From positions 30,417,001 through 30,481,000 of the forward strand of contig CM076149.1 of NCBI GenBank assembly GCA_038025085.1: a DNA stretch of 64,000 nucleotides. Reading direction: 5' to 3'. Each line of letters begins with the position of its first letter. Within the stretch, counting starts at the first letter, position 1. The notes beneath the pieces were generated by a model that saw nothing but the letters and a program-made list of their open reading frames with translations, made no database searches and was not told where the DNA came from. A program made the position numbers and the translations under genes. This document shows positions 50,338 through 63,883 of this stretch, piece after piece. This DNA comes from Tetragonia tetragonoides. Its lineage: Eukaryota; Streptophyta; Magnoliopsida; Caryophyllales; Aizoaceae.

Positions 50338-52179
50338 TGTAACACCCCCGAATTCGCAACGATTCCTTGGGAACTATCGACGTCGCTATCCACGACTCGA
50401 CACCACTGAACCGTCACGGACCCAAGGGTAGGTTACTGCAACATTTATCGCTAAGGAGTAAATGCTAAGCAGAAAAGAAATCTAGGTATCAAAAGAAGCA
50501 TCTAAACAAATTAAACATAATTATCAGAGTTGTCTATTCGCTGTCTTAAGTCCATTATAGTTTTATTACAACTTTGCCTTCAAGGGCACAAACCAAAATC
50601 CCAAATAATCCAAAGTAACCAATAATCAAAAGTTCTAAAGCTACGGCCCACATTTAACCTTCTAGCAAACCGTCCTCACTCAGCTACACCTGCACTTTCG
50701 TTTCCGTGACGGAAACAAGGTACAGAAGAAAAAGAGAAGAAACAAAAGAAAACAAAAATCAGATAAACTGAATAAACATCGTCCATACCCAGTAAAAACA
50801 CTTTCGCAAACCTTACCTGGGTTTTAGAATAATCATTGAAATTCATTTGCATGCACAAGTAGTCATACAATCAAGCACACACATACTCAATATTCAATTA
50901 CATGCAATTCTTGCTTTAGTGATCATTTGAACACAAATAGATAATCCATCTTGATTAGAGTAATAAGAGAGAGAATAGAACAGCGATTACCCATACTGTT
51001 CATAGATAGATATAGACATGTCATGGACTTAATCTAGTGTATACTCACACTACCTCTAACATAATAATCGATATGTAGAGAAATGAACAATGGGGAATGA
51101 TCCGTCCCGAACACACTACGAGGTGTCCATAAAAGTAACCTGGGAATCACGCATCCCTTGAGTATATCAATTAGATAAGTCTAGATAGCTCGACTACTCC
51201 TAGGGATCTATTAGGAGTCTTATTCTCATTTAATTCAATTCAGATACTTGCATTGATTGACCTAGGGGTACAACGAGACCACGACATACTACTTCACTTC
51301 ATGCTCATAATAATGAATAATAATAATGAATAATGACACAAAGGCATATTAAGAATAATCATGCTTTATATATGTCTAACGAAATTTCGGCAGTAAATCA
51401 TGATATCCGAAAATCACAGTTTTACAAATAACATCCAACAAATATAATAGGTGCTCATTAGCATTCAATAATATCCCAATCCAAATAGCACATATTATTA
51501 TGTCATAATAATATTAGAAATTCAACATCGTCATACATGCTCAATAATTAGCATATGAACTAATTAATTAACGAAGCTTCATAATCTCATCATACTCATA
51601 AATCTTATTTACAGTGAACAATATAATTCATATTCTCATAATTAACAACGATATAATTTAATCATGCTTAGCATATTAAATTCACAAATAATTATCAATT
51701 AGCACATAACACATCAAAATAGTTTTGATGGGGCTTTGGAAAGAGGTAGGCATAACCGCTTACCTAACAAACGCTCACTTAGTAGTAGGTAACTTGACTA
51801 ATCACAACCCGATCACGCTTGTCCGTTTGGTCCTAATTAAAACCAATTACCGAGACATAATTAGTAAATACGAAAATCCAAACATACTGAAACTGTAAAA
51901 TAATATTTTTATTAAATTTTTTGATTTATTCCAACCAATCTAAGCTTTTGAAAATCCGGATTCGGACTCCGAATGAGTACAGAAAAATATAAACAATTAT
52001 TGAAAAATACTGAAAATACAAATTTAATTAAAACGAAAATACAAAATTTGAAACCCTAACTTATTGTGCAAGTCTCGTCCATGGTCACCTACAAGGGTAC
52101 CCATGGTCGGACTCATCACCATCATCACCACCCACCTGACCACTGTGGTCAGTGGTGGTGGCTCGCCGGCGACCGGTGG

Positions 52180-52257
<78 letters not shown>

Positions 52258-52975
52258 GAGAGAGAGAGAACACGGGAGAGAGAGAGAGAGCAAAGGGGGA
52301 GGGCCACGGGGCCTCCACGGCGTCGGCCACCCGCCGGCGACCACCCAGGCGCGGCCTGATGGTGCGGCAGGGGCTCGACAATCGTGTCTTCGCGAAACAA
52401 GGGACGGGGGAGAAAACAGGGGCAAGAGAGAGAGAGAGGGAGAGAGGAGGAAGAGAGAGGCAGCGGAGGGCTCACCGGCGTGGCCTCCGGGTGGTTCTCC
52501 GGCAACTGGCGGCAGCAAGGTGAGGGGAGAGAGCGTGCACGGCTGCGAGAGAGAGAAAGAGAGAGAGAGAGAGTCGTGTGTGTCGCGTGAGAGGAGAGAG
52601 AAAGAGACAGAGAATTGTTTTTTGGCTCAGTTCTGTAAACTGATCAACTGACCCATCTCTTAGCTGATATAGGTGCCAGTCAAGGAAAGTCAAACCCTAC
52701 TAGAATTAGGATTATTTTCAAATTTAATACTCAATTAAAGCATAATAAAACTAATTAAATGCTAGTTAAAACTAATTAAAACAATATGAATAAACCTCAT
52801 TCATCTACGAAAATCATTTTAATTAAATCCCCCAATTTGATAATTATAAATCCCGAAATTCCCATAATAATAATAATTAATATTATTATGGCTTAACTTG
52901 AGTAAATCGAATCGTTAAATAAATATACGATTTAAATATCCGATATTATAATTATAGAAATATTGGGGTATCACA
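50338..52975 (-). repeat. Chromovirus 3' LTR
   Basis: 2638 bp. On the plus strand it runs TGTAACACCCCC to GGGGTATCACA. It is about 130 bp longer than the other LTR, mainly because of a segment at about 51320-51450 that the 5' LTR lacks. It holds GA microsatellites, so long frames across 52064-52651 on either strand are low-complexity artefacts. Confidence 0.93.
52184..52252. repeat. (GA)n microsatellite in the 3' LTR
   Basis: About 34 GA units, with further interrupted GA runs at 52258-52290 and 52423-52600. Confidence 0.96.
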
Positions 52976-52992
52976 TTCTACCCTCCTTAAAA
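52976..52992 (-). other. Polypurine tract of the chromovirus
   Basis: Read on the minus strand, AAGGAGGGTAGAA directly precedes the 3' LTR start TGTGATACCCC. A near copy of this tract with its neighbour GGGACGAAAC lies about 230 bp away at 53205-53240. Confidence 0.72.
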
Positions 52993-53235
52993 GAAGTTTC
53001 GTCCCGAAACTTGAAACATGAAGTAATCACTTCTCAACGACGAAAGGAGTTTACCCATACGAAGGTATAAAACGATTTTTGGACAACGACAATGCAATGC
53101 GTGTACTACGGTTGTGATCTAAGTCGATTAGCAATGCAGCATGCAATGCTAGAAAATGCAACTCGTGCAAAGCGGTAAACAAAACACGAAACTACTAGGT
53201 GTGACATTCTATCCTCCTTAAAAAGGGTTTTGTCC

Positions 53236-54850
53236 CGAAACTCAAATGGAATTAGTACCTTCAAGAAAGAGTTCTGGGTGCTTCTCGCCCATCATGGATT
53301 CAGCTTTCCATGTTGCCTTTTCTTGACCATGACGGGACCAAATAACTTTCACAATCGGAATAGTCTTTGTGCGAGTCGAGCGCTCTTTGCGATCGGTGAT
53401 CTCGATCGGACGTTCTTCATACGTCAAACTCTCGTCGACTTCGATCGTTTCAGGTTGAACAACATGAGTTGGATCATGTACGTATCGCTTCAGTTAAGAG
53501 ACGTGAAAGACATTGTGGACTTTCTCAAGTTCCACAGGTAAAGCTAAACGATAAGCAACTTCACCAATCCTCTCTAGGATTTCATAAGGTCCAATGTAAC
53601 GAGGACTCAGTTTCCCCTTACGACCAAAACGCATAACGCCCTTGGTAGGAGATACTCGCAAAAGTACCTTACTTCCTACCTCAAATTCTTCAGGTCTACG
53701 ACCTCGATCTGCATATGATTTCTGGCGATCTTGTGCACTTCGCATCTTCGTCTGAATCACATTCACAATGTCGACAGTCTATTGGATCATTTTAGGACCC
53801 AAAACTGCAGTCTTGCTAATGTCGTTCCAACACACAGGCGATCTACACTTCCTACCATATAAGGCTTCATATGGTGCTCGATCGATGCTCGAATGATAGC
53901 TGTTGTTGTGAGAAAATTCGATCAATGGAATGTGCTTATCCCACGAACCTTGATATTCGAGGGCACATGCTCGAAGCATATCCTCCAGAGTCTGGATTGT
54001 TCTTTCCGTCTGGCCATCTGTTGCAGGATGAAAATTGGTACTAAACTTCAATTTGCTTCCAAAAGCTTCTTGTAACTTCTGCCAAAAGTTAGAGAGAAAT
54101 CTCGAGTCTCTATCAGAAACAATATCTTCAGGTACACCAAGAAGTCTCATGACTTCTTGACGTACGCGTCAGCCAGCTTCTCCATTTCCCACGTGTCATG
54201 CATAGGGATGAATCGTGCGACCTTCGTCAAACAATATACAACCACCCAAATGGCGTTGTTCTTCCGTTGTGTCAAAGGTAAACCCATGACAAAAACCATA
54301 GAATCGAATTCCATTTCCACGTTGGAACTTCCAGTGATTGTACAATTCCACCTGGTCTTTTGTGCTCGATCTTGACTTTCTGACATGTCAAACACTTCGC
54401 TACAAATTCAGCGATATCTTGTTTCATGCCTTTCCACCAGAACACTTGGCGTAGATCTTTGTATAGCTTGTCTCCACCAGAATGTACAGAATACGGCGTA
54501 TTATGAGCTTTACCCAGAATCTGACTTTGGATATCTAGATCATTGGGTACGCAAACAAGTTCTCTAAACCTCATAATTCCATCTTGGCCCAAAGTGAAGT
54601 CCTCGGACCTAACCTCGTCTTTGTGGTTTAGAATCCGCTAAAGATCCTCATCACCACTTTGCTTATCTTTGATCTGGTCTAGTAACGTTGGTCGAACAGT
54701 CATATGTGCTAAGGTACCTTGAACGTCACCTTGAAACACGATCTCCACCTCGAGACTTTGCAAGTCACGTATGATCTCCTTAGGAAGCACTAAAGCAGTG
54801 TTTAGCGAATGTCAAGTCTTCCTACTCAAAGCATCAACGACTACGTATTT
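53236..54850 (-). pseudogene. Pol remnant: RNase H end, integrase, chromodomain
   Basis: From high to low coordinates: VVVDALSRKT with a stop (about 54840-54815), the end of a Ty3 RNase H; an integrase zinc-binding motif H-x4-H with C-L-T-C (HNTPYSVH near 54505, CLTCQK near 54395); the catalytic core (54330-53780); a C-terminal domain RYIGPYEILERIGEVAYRL (near 53580); and a chromodomain near 53350 (IPIVKVIWSRHGQEKATWKAE). In the core the first catalytic Asp, expected in SMDFV, reads SMVFV (about 54290). The second (SDRDSRF) and the Glu region (GQTERT) remain. Frame changes occur near 54360, 54150, 53770 and 53480. The enzyme cannot act. Confidence 0.88.
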
Positions 54851-55566
54851 GTCAACACCCAACGATTGCCTTTGCCATACTTCCCATCGTTGATGTAGCC
54901 ACTCCTCTGTACCACATCATCATACTTCTCCTTGAGACCTTTCGAAGGATGCAGGTTAGGTAAGCCAGCTAGTAAGAGTTCTACCCAAAAACCTTGGTGT
55001 ATCCTCGTATGGTTCTCATACACGTAATGCTCGATCATAGTGAATGCGTGATCAATGTAGTCACGGATGTCATTCAGCTCGGCATCAGTGGCAAAGAAAG
55101 GCTCCACAGGAGGAGACACATCAGCAGTAGGCGATGGAGGTGCAGAGTTGTTATCGCTTGCATCACCAATATCCTCTAAGTCTAGCATGCTAGGTGAATC
55201 AGGGACTCCAGCTCCATCCTCAAATCGCATCTCTAGTTCCACAGAGTTAGGCTCAACGCTTGGCTCGTCAGCAGGAGCATCTTCAGCTTGAGGTTCGGAC
55301 TCCGTAGGTTCCTCTTCAGGATCAAGATCCTCGTTAGCCTCCAAGTCGTGATTGGGTTCTACTGGAACGTCATCGTCACGAGCATCAGGCGCGGGTTGGT
55401 CCACCTCTTGCGCCACAGGGACAGCCGCGGCCTCGTCACGCTCGTCGTGCGTTGGCTCGCTATCGGAGATGACTACATACTCCACTTCATTCTCGAGTGC
55501 CACAATCATCGCTCGTGGTTTTCTACCTCTAGTTGACTTCATCGCGGTCAAACGAGTAATTCTCAT
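54841..55566 (-). pseudogene. Gag N-terminal part, fused to RNase H by deletion
   Basis: A 241-codon frame starts about 190 bp inside the 5' LTR, where gag is expected. It opens MRITRLTAMKSTRGRKPRAM, then has a long acidic, proline-rich region (Asp/Glu about 30%) and a helix-prone end (DAELNDIRDYIDHAFTMIEH). The zinc knuckle and capsid remainder are absent. The frame stops at TAG (54841-54843), within sequence that in another frame reads VVVDALSRK of RNase H. The deletion junction therefore lies at about 54845-54865. Gag is assigned by position; I do not recognise the protein itself. Confidence 0.6.
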
Positions 55567-55741
55567 CTACAAAAGGGCAATCAAACAATAAGAACATTTA
55601 AATCACACTTAAGGTGATTTCAAGTAATTCCTATCTTCTATGACTACTACGCTCAACGACTTTGAGTATATTTTATTTTCCCCAAAGTGAAAATAATCTT
55701 TTTAATTCATTTATTAAACCTATGCAACATTTTTAACCTAG

Positions 55742-55754
55742 GGCTCTGATACCA
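55742..55754 (-). other. tRNA-iMet primer-binding site
   Basis: On the minus strand TGGTATCAGAGCC lies two bases after the 5' LTR, complementary to the 3' end of initiator tRNA-Met as in chromoviruses. Confidence 0.92.
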
Positions 55755-55756
55755 TT

Positions 55757-57484
55757 TGTAACACCCCCGAATTCGCAGCGATTCCCTGGGAACTATCGAC
55801 GTTGCTATCCACGACTCGACACCACTGAACCGTCACGGACCCAAGGGTAGGTTACTGCAACATTTATCGCTAAGGAGTAAATGCTAAGCAAAAAGGAAAA
55901 CTAGGTATCAAAGGAAGCATCTAAACAAATTAAACATAATTATCAGAGTTGTCTATCAGCGGTCTTAAGTCCATTATATATTTATTACAACTTTGCCTTC
56001 AAGCGCACAAACTAAAATCCCAAATAATCCAAAGTAACCAATAATCAAAAGTTCTAAAGCAACGGCCCACATTTAACCTTCTAGCATACTGTCCTCACTC
56101 AGCTACACCTGCAGTTTGGTTTCCGTGACGAAAACAAGGTATAAAAGAAAAAGAGAAGAAACAAAAGAAAACAAAAATCAGATAAACTGAATAAACGTAG
56201 TCCATACCCAGTTAAAACACTTTCGCAAACCTTACCTGGGTTTTAGAAGAATCATTGAAATTCATTTGCATGCACAAGTAGTCATACAATCAAGCACACG
56301 CATACTCAATATTCAATTACATGCAATTCTTGCTTTAGTGATCATTCGAACACAAACAGATAATCCATCTTGATTAGAGTAATAAGAGAGCGAATAGAAC
56401 AGCGATTACCCATATTGTTGATAGATAGATATAGACATGCCATGGACTTACTCTAGTGTATACTCACACTACCTCTAACATAATAATCGATATGTAGTGA
56501 AATAAACAAAGGGGAATAATCCGTCCCGAATACACTTCGAGGTGTCCATAAAAGTAGTCTGGGAATCACGCATCCCTAGACTATATCAATTAGATAAGTC
56601 TCGATAGCTCGACTACTCCTAGGGATCCATTAGGAGTCTTATTCTCATTTAATTCAATTCTCATACTTGCATTGATTGACCTAGGGGTACAACGGGAGCA
56701 CGACATACTACTTCACTTCATGATCATGATAATGAATAATAATAATAAGTGTTCATTAGCATTCAATAATATCCCAATCCAAATAGCACATATTATTATA
56801 TCATAATAATATTAGAAATTCAACATCGTCATACATGCTCAATAATTAGCATATGAACTAATTAATTAACGAAGCTTCATAATCTCATCATACTCATTAT
56901 AAATCATATTTACAGCAGAGAATATAATTCATATTCTCATAATTAACAACGATATAATTTAATCATGCTTAGCATATTAAATTCACAAATAAATATCAAT
57001 TAGCACATAACACATCAAAATAGTTTTGATGGGGCTTTGGAAAGAGGTAGGCACAATCGCTTACCTAATAAACGCTCACTTAGCAGTAGGTAACTTGACT
57101 AATCACAACCCGATCACGCTTGTCCGTTTGGTCCTAATTAAAAATAATTACCAAGACATAATTAGTAAATAAGAAAATCCAAACAGTACTAAAAATGTAA
57201 ACTAATATTTTTATTAAATTTCTTGATTTATTCCAACCAATCTAGGCTTTTGAAAATCCAGATCCAGACTCCGAACGAGTACAGAACAATATAAACAATT
57301 ATTGAAAAATACTGAAAATACGAGTTTAATTAAAACGAAAATACAAAATTCGAAACCCTAACTTATTGTGCAAGTCTCGACCACGGTCACCCACAAGGGG
57401 ACCCATGGTCGGACCCATCACCATCATCACCACCCACCTGACCACCGTGGTCAGTGGTGGTGGCTCGCCGGCGACCGGCGGCCA

Positions 57485-57550
<66 letters not shown>

Positions 57551-57679
57551 GGGGAGGGCCACTGGGCTTCCACGGCGTCGGCCACCTGCCGGCGACCACC
57601 CAGGTGCGGCCTTGTGGCGCGACAGCGGCTCGACAGCCGTGTCTTCGCGAAACAGGGGACGGGGGAGAAAACAGGGGCA

Positions 57680-57714
<35 letters not shown>

Positions 57715-58262
57715 AAGGAAGAGAGAGGCGGTGGAGGGCTCACCGGCGTGGCCTCCGAGCGGTTCTCCGGCGACTGGCGGCAGCAAGGGGAGGGGAGAGA
57801 GAGTGCACGGCTGGGAGAGAGAGAGAGAGAGAGAGAGTCGTGTGTGTCGTGTGAGAGGAGAGAGAAAGAGAGAGAGAATGGGTTTTTGGCTCAGTTCTGT
57901 AAACTAATCAACTTACCCATCTCTTAGCTTATATAGGTGCCAGTCAAGGAAAGTCAAATCCTACTAGAATTAGGATTATTTTCAGATTTAATACTCAATT
58001 AAAACATAATAAAACTAATTAAATTCTAATTAAAACTAATTAAAATAATATGAATAAACCTTTCATCTACGAAAATCATTTTAATTAAATCCCCCAATTT
58101 GATAATTATAAATTCCAAAATTCCAAAAAAAATAATTAATATTATTATGGCTTAATTTGAGTAAATCGAATCGTTAAATAAATATACGGTTTAAATCTCC
58201 GAAACTATTTATAAATGAATTATAATTGATATTATAATTATAGAAAATATTGGGGTATCACA
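55757..58262 (-). repeat. Chromovirus 5' LTR
   Basis: 2506 bp, about 95% identical by eye to the 3' LTR outside indels. It carries its own GA tracts, and the long frames at 57366-57927 are shadows of these. Confidence 0.93.
57484..57546. repeat. (GA)n microsatellite in the 5' LTR
   Basis: About 30 GA units with one interruption, homologous to 52184-52252. Confidence 0.95.
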
Positions 58263-58267
58263 ATTTG

Positions 58268-58716
58268 GGTGCCCAAAAATAACTTGGAAAATTTGAAATG
58301 ATTTAACCAATAAAATTACAGACTTGACATATCCACACAATATACACCTATCATAGAAATATTTATGTGTGATTTTGTATAATAAATAACGCATATAGTC
58401 GTTTGTTATACACTTAGTTTATACCGAACATTATAGGACATATGTATCTCATTTTGAAGTATTTTGAAAATCCAATTCAATGAAATAAGAATTATAATAT
58501 TCCAAGTTGCGTAACCAAAGTTATGCTATTTTATAATTTGAGACAATATGCTAATAATGATACATGTGATAATTAATTTGATACATTAATAAGTGCTGGC
58601 ATTGGATGACTTGCTTGCATGGCAACTTATGTGTCAACCCTCCACGATTATGTGTCACCTACGTGGCATCCCACGTGTCATCACCACACGAATAAGGACT
58701 GATTTATATGTATACA
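58268..58716. other. No gene seen
   Basis: AT-rich flank between the chromovirus and the Helitron terminus. CACGTGTCA and CACCTACGTGGC words occur near 58640-58680. Confidence 0.4.
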
Positions 58717-60014
58717 CTAGGACTTTACCCGTGCTACGCACGGGCGACCAAATTATCACTATATTTTTATTTTCAATTAATTTTTGGATTTTTTAAAATT
58801 ATACATAGATATGTGAAAAATAATAAAAAATAGTGTTTGGTCGAAATTTTACACGTCATATCACTCTGAATTCTCCTATTTAAAAAATAAAATAATATCA
58901 GTCACTTGTCACTAGGCCTGGCAATTTCACCCGCATCCATGGATACCCGTTCCACCCGCCCCAAATAAATGGGTGAAAACCCGATTAAACGGGTGAATGG
59001 GTGGGTGACGGGTAGATCATTGGTAGGTGACGGGTGGATTGGGTGATGATTTTTCACCCGCGAACCCGACCAATAAATCCACCCATCACCCATTTAGTAT
59101 TTCTAAAATATAAAAAATGAAAAATTTCAAAAAATATGATCAGATTAGTTTCTATTTTTTTTACTTTGTTAGTATAGGTAGTAGCTTTTGATGTAAAGTT
59201 GTAATATATATTGCAGTTAATAAGTGTAAGTTGCCCCCTTATAGACAAAAATTCTTTGGTGATTATGCGATTTGATTTGCCGAATATAAATGTTTAGTTG
59301 TTTTATAGCCGACCGACTTCAATTTATTAAGTTGATTATTTCACCCATAAGCCACCCCGATCCACCCATTTATTCGTGGATGATGGATGGATGGATTGGA
59401 TGCGGGTGAAGGGTTTCGCAGGTGATGGGTGAACGGATGGAGCTGAAAAATTATTCAGGTGGATGCGGGTGATGCTCCACCAGACCCAAATCCGACCCAT
59501 TGCCAGGCCTACTTGTCACATAACTTGCAATTGTACATCATATGTATACCATAATAAAATTTTACTCCAAATGTGACCCATGTCAATTTATTTACTTATC
59601 CTTATAACTTTGTGTCTAACTTGTGTTTATGCCCTCAAATATCAAACGACGTAATTAAATTCTAAAACTTGTCATATTAACAACGATTATCCTCACAAAT
59701 AATAGTCAATTTTCACGTAGCCTACTTTTATACCAGCTAATTTAAAATTTGTTATCAAAGCACCTTGGGTTTGATCAGACAGTCCCTTAATATGTATTTC
59801 GCTAATTGAAATCTAAAAGTTGAAATACTATCCTTTTTTCAATTAGAGGAAAAACAGCGACAACTCACCATCTAGAAAAACAGGAAATTGTATGTAATTT
59901 ATTAAAATGTGACACTTGTACGTATGTTGACTGCGCTTATATCCACAACTATATAAACCGTAGTATATTATGTACACCTGTTCCCCCATATATTCATCAT
60001 CTGATATATACCAA
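58717..60014 (-). mobile_element. Helitron-like non-coding repeat, copy 1
   Basis: The minus-strand 3' end is CTAG at 58720-58717, followed by T. It is preceded by a perfect 7-bp-stem hairpin CCCGTGC-GTA-GCACGGG (58744-58728). The body is non-coding, with repeated TGTGACAY..TGT and GCTTATAYC words. It matches 60831-61508 along its length once the hAT MITE at 58913-59511 is removed. No Rep/helicase gene is present. Confidence 0.7.
58913..59511. mobile_element. hAT-type MITE, CACCCGC/GGGTG-rich
   Basis: Ends TAGGCCTGGCAAT and ATTGCCAGGCCTA are perfect complements. The 8-bp TSD CTTGTCAC is perfect at 58905-58912 and 59512-59519. 599 bp. Its interior is made of GGGTGAA/CACCCAT words. It interrupts the Helitron-like copy 1. 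Confidence 0.93.
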
Positions 60015-61508
<1,494 letters not shown>

Positions 61509-62806
61509 AATTAAAGTTTTTATAATTTTGACAACATTAAAACTGGACATTAATGTCATTTTAGATTTATCAAATTATGGCACTTGTACGTCACATTCAC
61601 TTTTACCCACAACTGTATAATATTTTTTTATATACCGTGCGAAATATTCATCCTCTATGCCGAATTGATTAGAAATTTTAATTATTTTTTTAATAGCATA
61701 TAAAAGTTTTTCACAGACAACTAATTGTCAAGTCAAGCATCCTTACAATACCTGAATAGTCAAAAGTTATAATTGACAACGTTAATGCGGGAGATTAATG
61801 CTATTTTAGGTTGTATTAATGTAATTTTAATATTAAATAAAGATAAAAAAATATGAATAGGTTATAGCAATTATTATATGATATTGATTTTTAAGAATTC
61901 ATTACTCATCATAATAAGTTTTGGCACTCGCGATGCACCGGGGTTAGTCTTACGTTTAGGTATTGCACATTTGTCTGTAGCAGGTATTTTATGTAAGATT
62001 TGAAAATGAATAAAATGTCGAACTTCATTTGTTCGTAATATAAATAGGAAGAGTTCATAAAAATTCAATCAAATAACTCCACGACTTGTTTATAGATGGT
62101 GACTTAAAAATGGACTACTCAAAGTGAGGTCATGACTAAGTAAATATTAAGATGTAAATCTATATTCTTGATTTGAATTTCTAATTCATTGCCAATGTAT
62201 TGGTAGATTGACAGGTAACGAATGGAATAACAACACATGGCAAGGGTCATATCTGTGCGACATGGAAAAGGTGAATTATGTGGTGACTAAAATGATAACA
62301 GTGACCTTAGTGTATCAGCAGTCGTGACAAAGAAAAGGGGCGTGACCAGAATTTTATTGTTTGACAAGAAAAATCACTCCACAATGGTGACCGGCTAGAA
62401 TTTCAGTCATGACAAAAACCAATTTCAGTCAGTTTGTGACTTAAGTCACAACTGAAATCTGTAGGGCCCATATTGAAATTTAACGGTAATAAATTTGAAT
62501 CTTCATCCAATTAAAGCTTGCCACTTGTCAATAGCTGCAATAGTTTGCCACGGTCCACTCAGGCGACGACACGTGGCAGTTCCTGAGTCCTTTAATTTTT
62601 TTGGCCTTTCAATTTTTCAAATGCCTTTTTTATCATAAAAAAAAAATTAAAAAAATAAAAAATAATTACTACAATTCCTAACTTTTCGTACTCTATAAAT
62701 TGACACCCCATTTGCTATACTTTGGCAGACTTCTTCTAATACCCTTTGTTTCTCTAAAGTCTTAACCAACATTTTACATCTCTCTTTTACATACATTTCA
62801 GAAAAT
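61509..62806. other. AT-rich, then the Harbinger 5' region
   Basis: 61509-62280 is AT-rich and unassigned, with a CATCGCGAG-type decayed hairpin near 61930. From 62530 to 62806 the text has CACGTGGCAG, an A-rich stretch, a TATA-like CTCTATAAATTG (62691) and a pyrimidine-rich leader before the ATG at 62807. This resembles a promoter and 5' UTR of the Harbinger ORF1. Confidence 0.45.
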
Positions 62807-63883
62807 ATGTCAAGTGGAAATTCTGATTTTGATATTAGTGATCCAAATTTTCAAGAATACCTCGTGCAACAATATCGAAATAGTCAACTTTTCCAAACCA
62901 TTCCTCAACCCTATTCTGAAAATTATCAAAACTCTCCTCAAAACTTAGAGATAAACACTAGTGATCCACCATTCACACATCCACCATACTATGAAAATTC
63001 TCCCAAAACTAGTACTACTCAACATCATGTTGAAGAGCATGATGATGGGATTGAATATCTCACACTTGGTGATGATCCAGTGGAGACCAATCCACAAATT
63101 CCTTCACAACCAACTTCGAGGAGTCGGAGTTGGATAGTTGCAGAAGATGAAGCCCTCATTTCCAATTTTATGAGGCACAGCACTGGTGCTATCTACAACA
63201 CTAATCAAAAGAGATCTGAAATTTGGAGGAAAACGTTGGTGTCGTATAATGAGGAGAGGTCGGAAAAACCCAACGTTTTACGTCCCAGAACACTAGATAG
63301 CCTCACCAATCGTTGGAAGAGATTGGCATCTGCTGTAACCAAATGGGTTGGTTGCTATTAGGAGGCCTTATCAAGACAAGGAAGTGGACTTGTGAGAATG
63401 ATGTCATCAAAGAGCCTTTAAAAATTTATGAGCACACTGGCCCGAAAAAAGGAAAGCTTTGAGTTCATGCATGCTTGGCATATGCTGAAATTGTATCCGA
63501 AATGGGAGACAATAGTAAGACAATCTCTTCGTAAGGGTGGTGAACAACCTCCAAATGATCAAAACACTGAAAGTAGTGACGGTAGCGGAAAGAGAATGAG
63601 GCTAACTGAAGGTGGAAACCACTCCAATCCAGATACCCCAACAAGTGGTGAAACTGTGACTTCCCGTCGTCCACAAGGCATCAAAACAGCGAAAAAGAAG
63701 GGTAAGGCTTTGGTAATATCAACATCATCTGAAGTTGTAGACCTCTTGGGTGACAAATTTAATCTATTTTCTGAGACGAAGACACGAAATCTCGAATTGC
63801 AAAGAGAGAAATTGGAATATCAGAAAAGAAAAGAAACAAGGAGAGAAAAGGCACTTGAGTTGGAGGAGAGGAAGATGAAATAG
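62807..63883 (+). pseudogene. PIF/Harbinger ORF1 (SANT/Myb-like DNA-binding), broken
   Basis: ORF1 proteins of PIF/Harbinger transposons bind DNA and bring the DDE transposase to the element in the nucleus. The N-terminal third is Asn/Gln/Pro-rich. A trihelix/SANT-like domain follows at about residues 105-182 (RSRSWIVAEDEALISNFMRH, then NTNQKRSEIWRKTLVSYNEE, then LTNRWKRLASAVTKWVGCY). TAG at 63359 interrupts it. After frame changes the reading resumes with FEFMHAWHMLKLYPKWETI (about 63450) and a Ser/Thr-rich linker. It ends in a Lys/Glu-rich coiled-coil-like tail at 63883. The partner transposase is not within the window. Plant annotations often mislabel this family as a glutathione S-transferase T3-like protein. 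Confidence 0.85.

Larger units (their letters stand above)
50338..58262 (-). mobile_element. Ty3/gypsy chromovirus (Tekay-like), internally deleted
   Basis: Two long LTRs (50338-52975 and 55757-58262) flank a minus-strand interior. The 5-bp TSD ATTTG is perfect (50333-50337, 58263-58267). The order on the minus strand is 5' LTR, tRNA-iMet primer site, gag start, a short RNase H end, integrase, chromodomain, polypurine tract, 3' LTR. Gag C-terminus, protease, RT and most of RNase H are missing. The chromodomain and iMet primer site mark a chromovirus. The 2.5-kb LTRs favour the Tekay/Del lineage, but the lineage is inferred. Confidence 0.92.

Noticed and set aside
52064..52651. Long overlapping frames on both strands across the chromovirus 3' LTR
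   Set aside because: They are reads through GA microsatellites (Arg-Glu or Leu-Ser runs) present equally in the 5' LTR at 57366-57927. No domain is seen.
53242..53427. Independent small gene at 53242-53427 (minus)
   Set aside because: The residues IPIVKVIWSRHGQEKATWKAE form a chromodomain belonging to the integrase C-terminus of the chromovirus.
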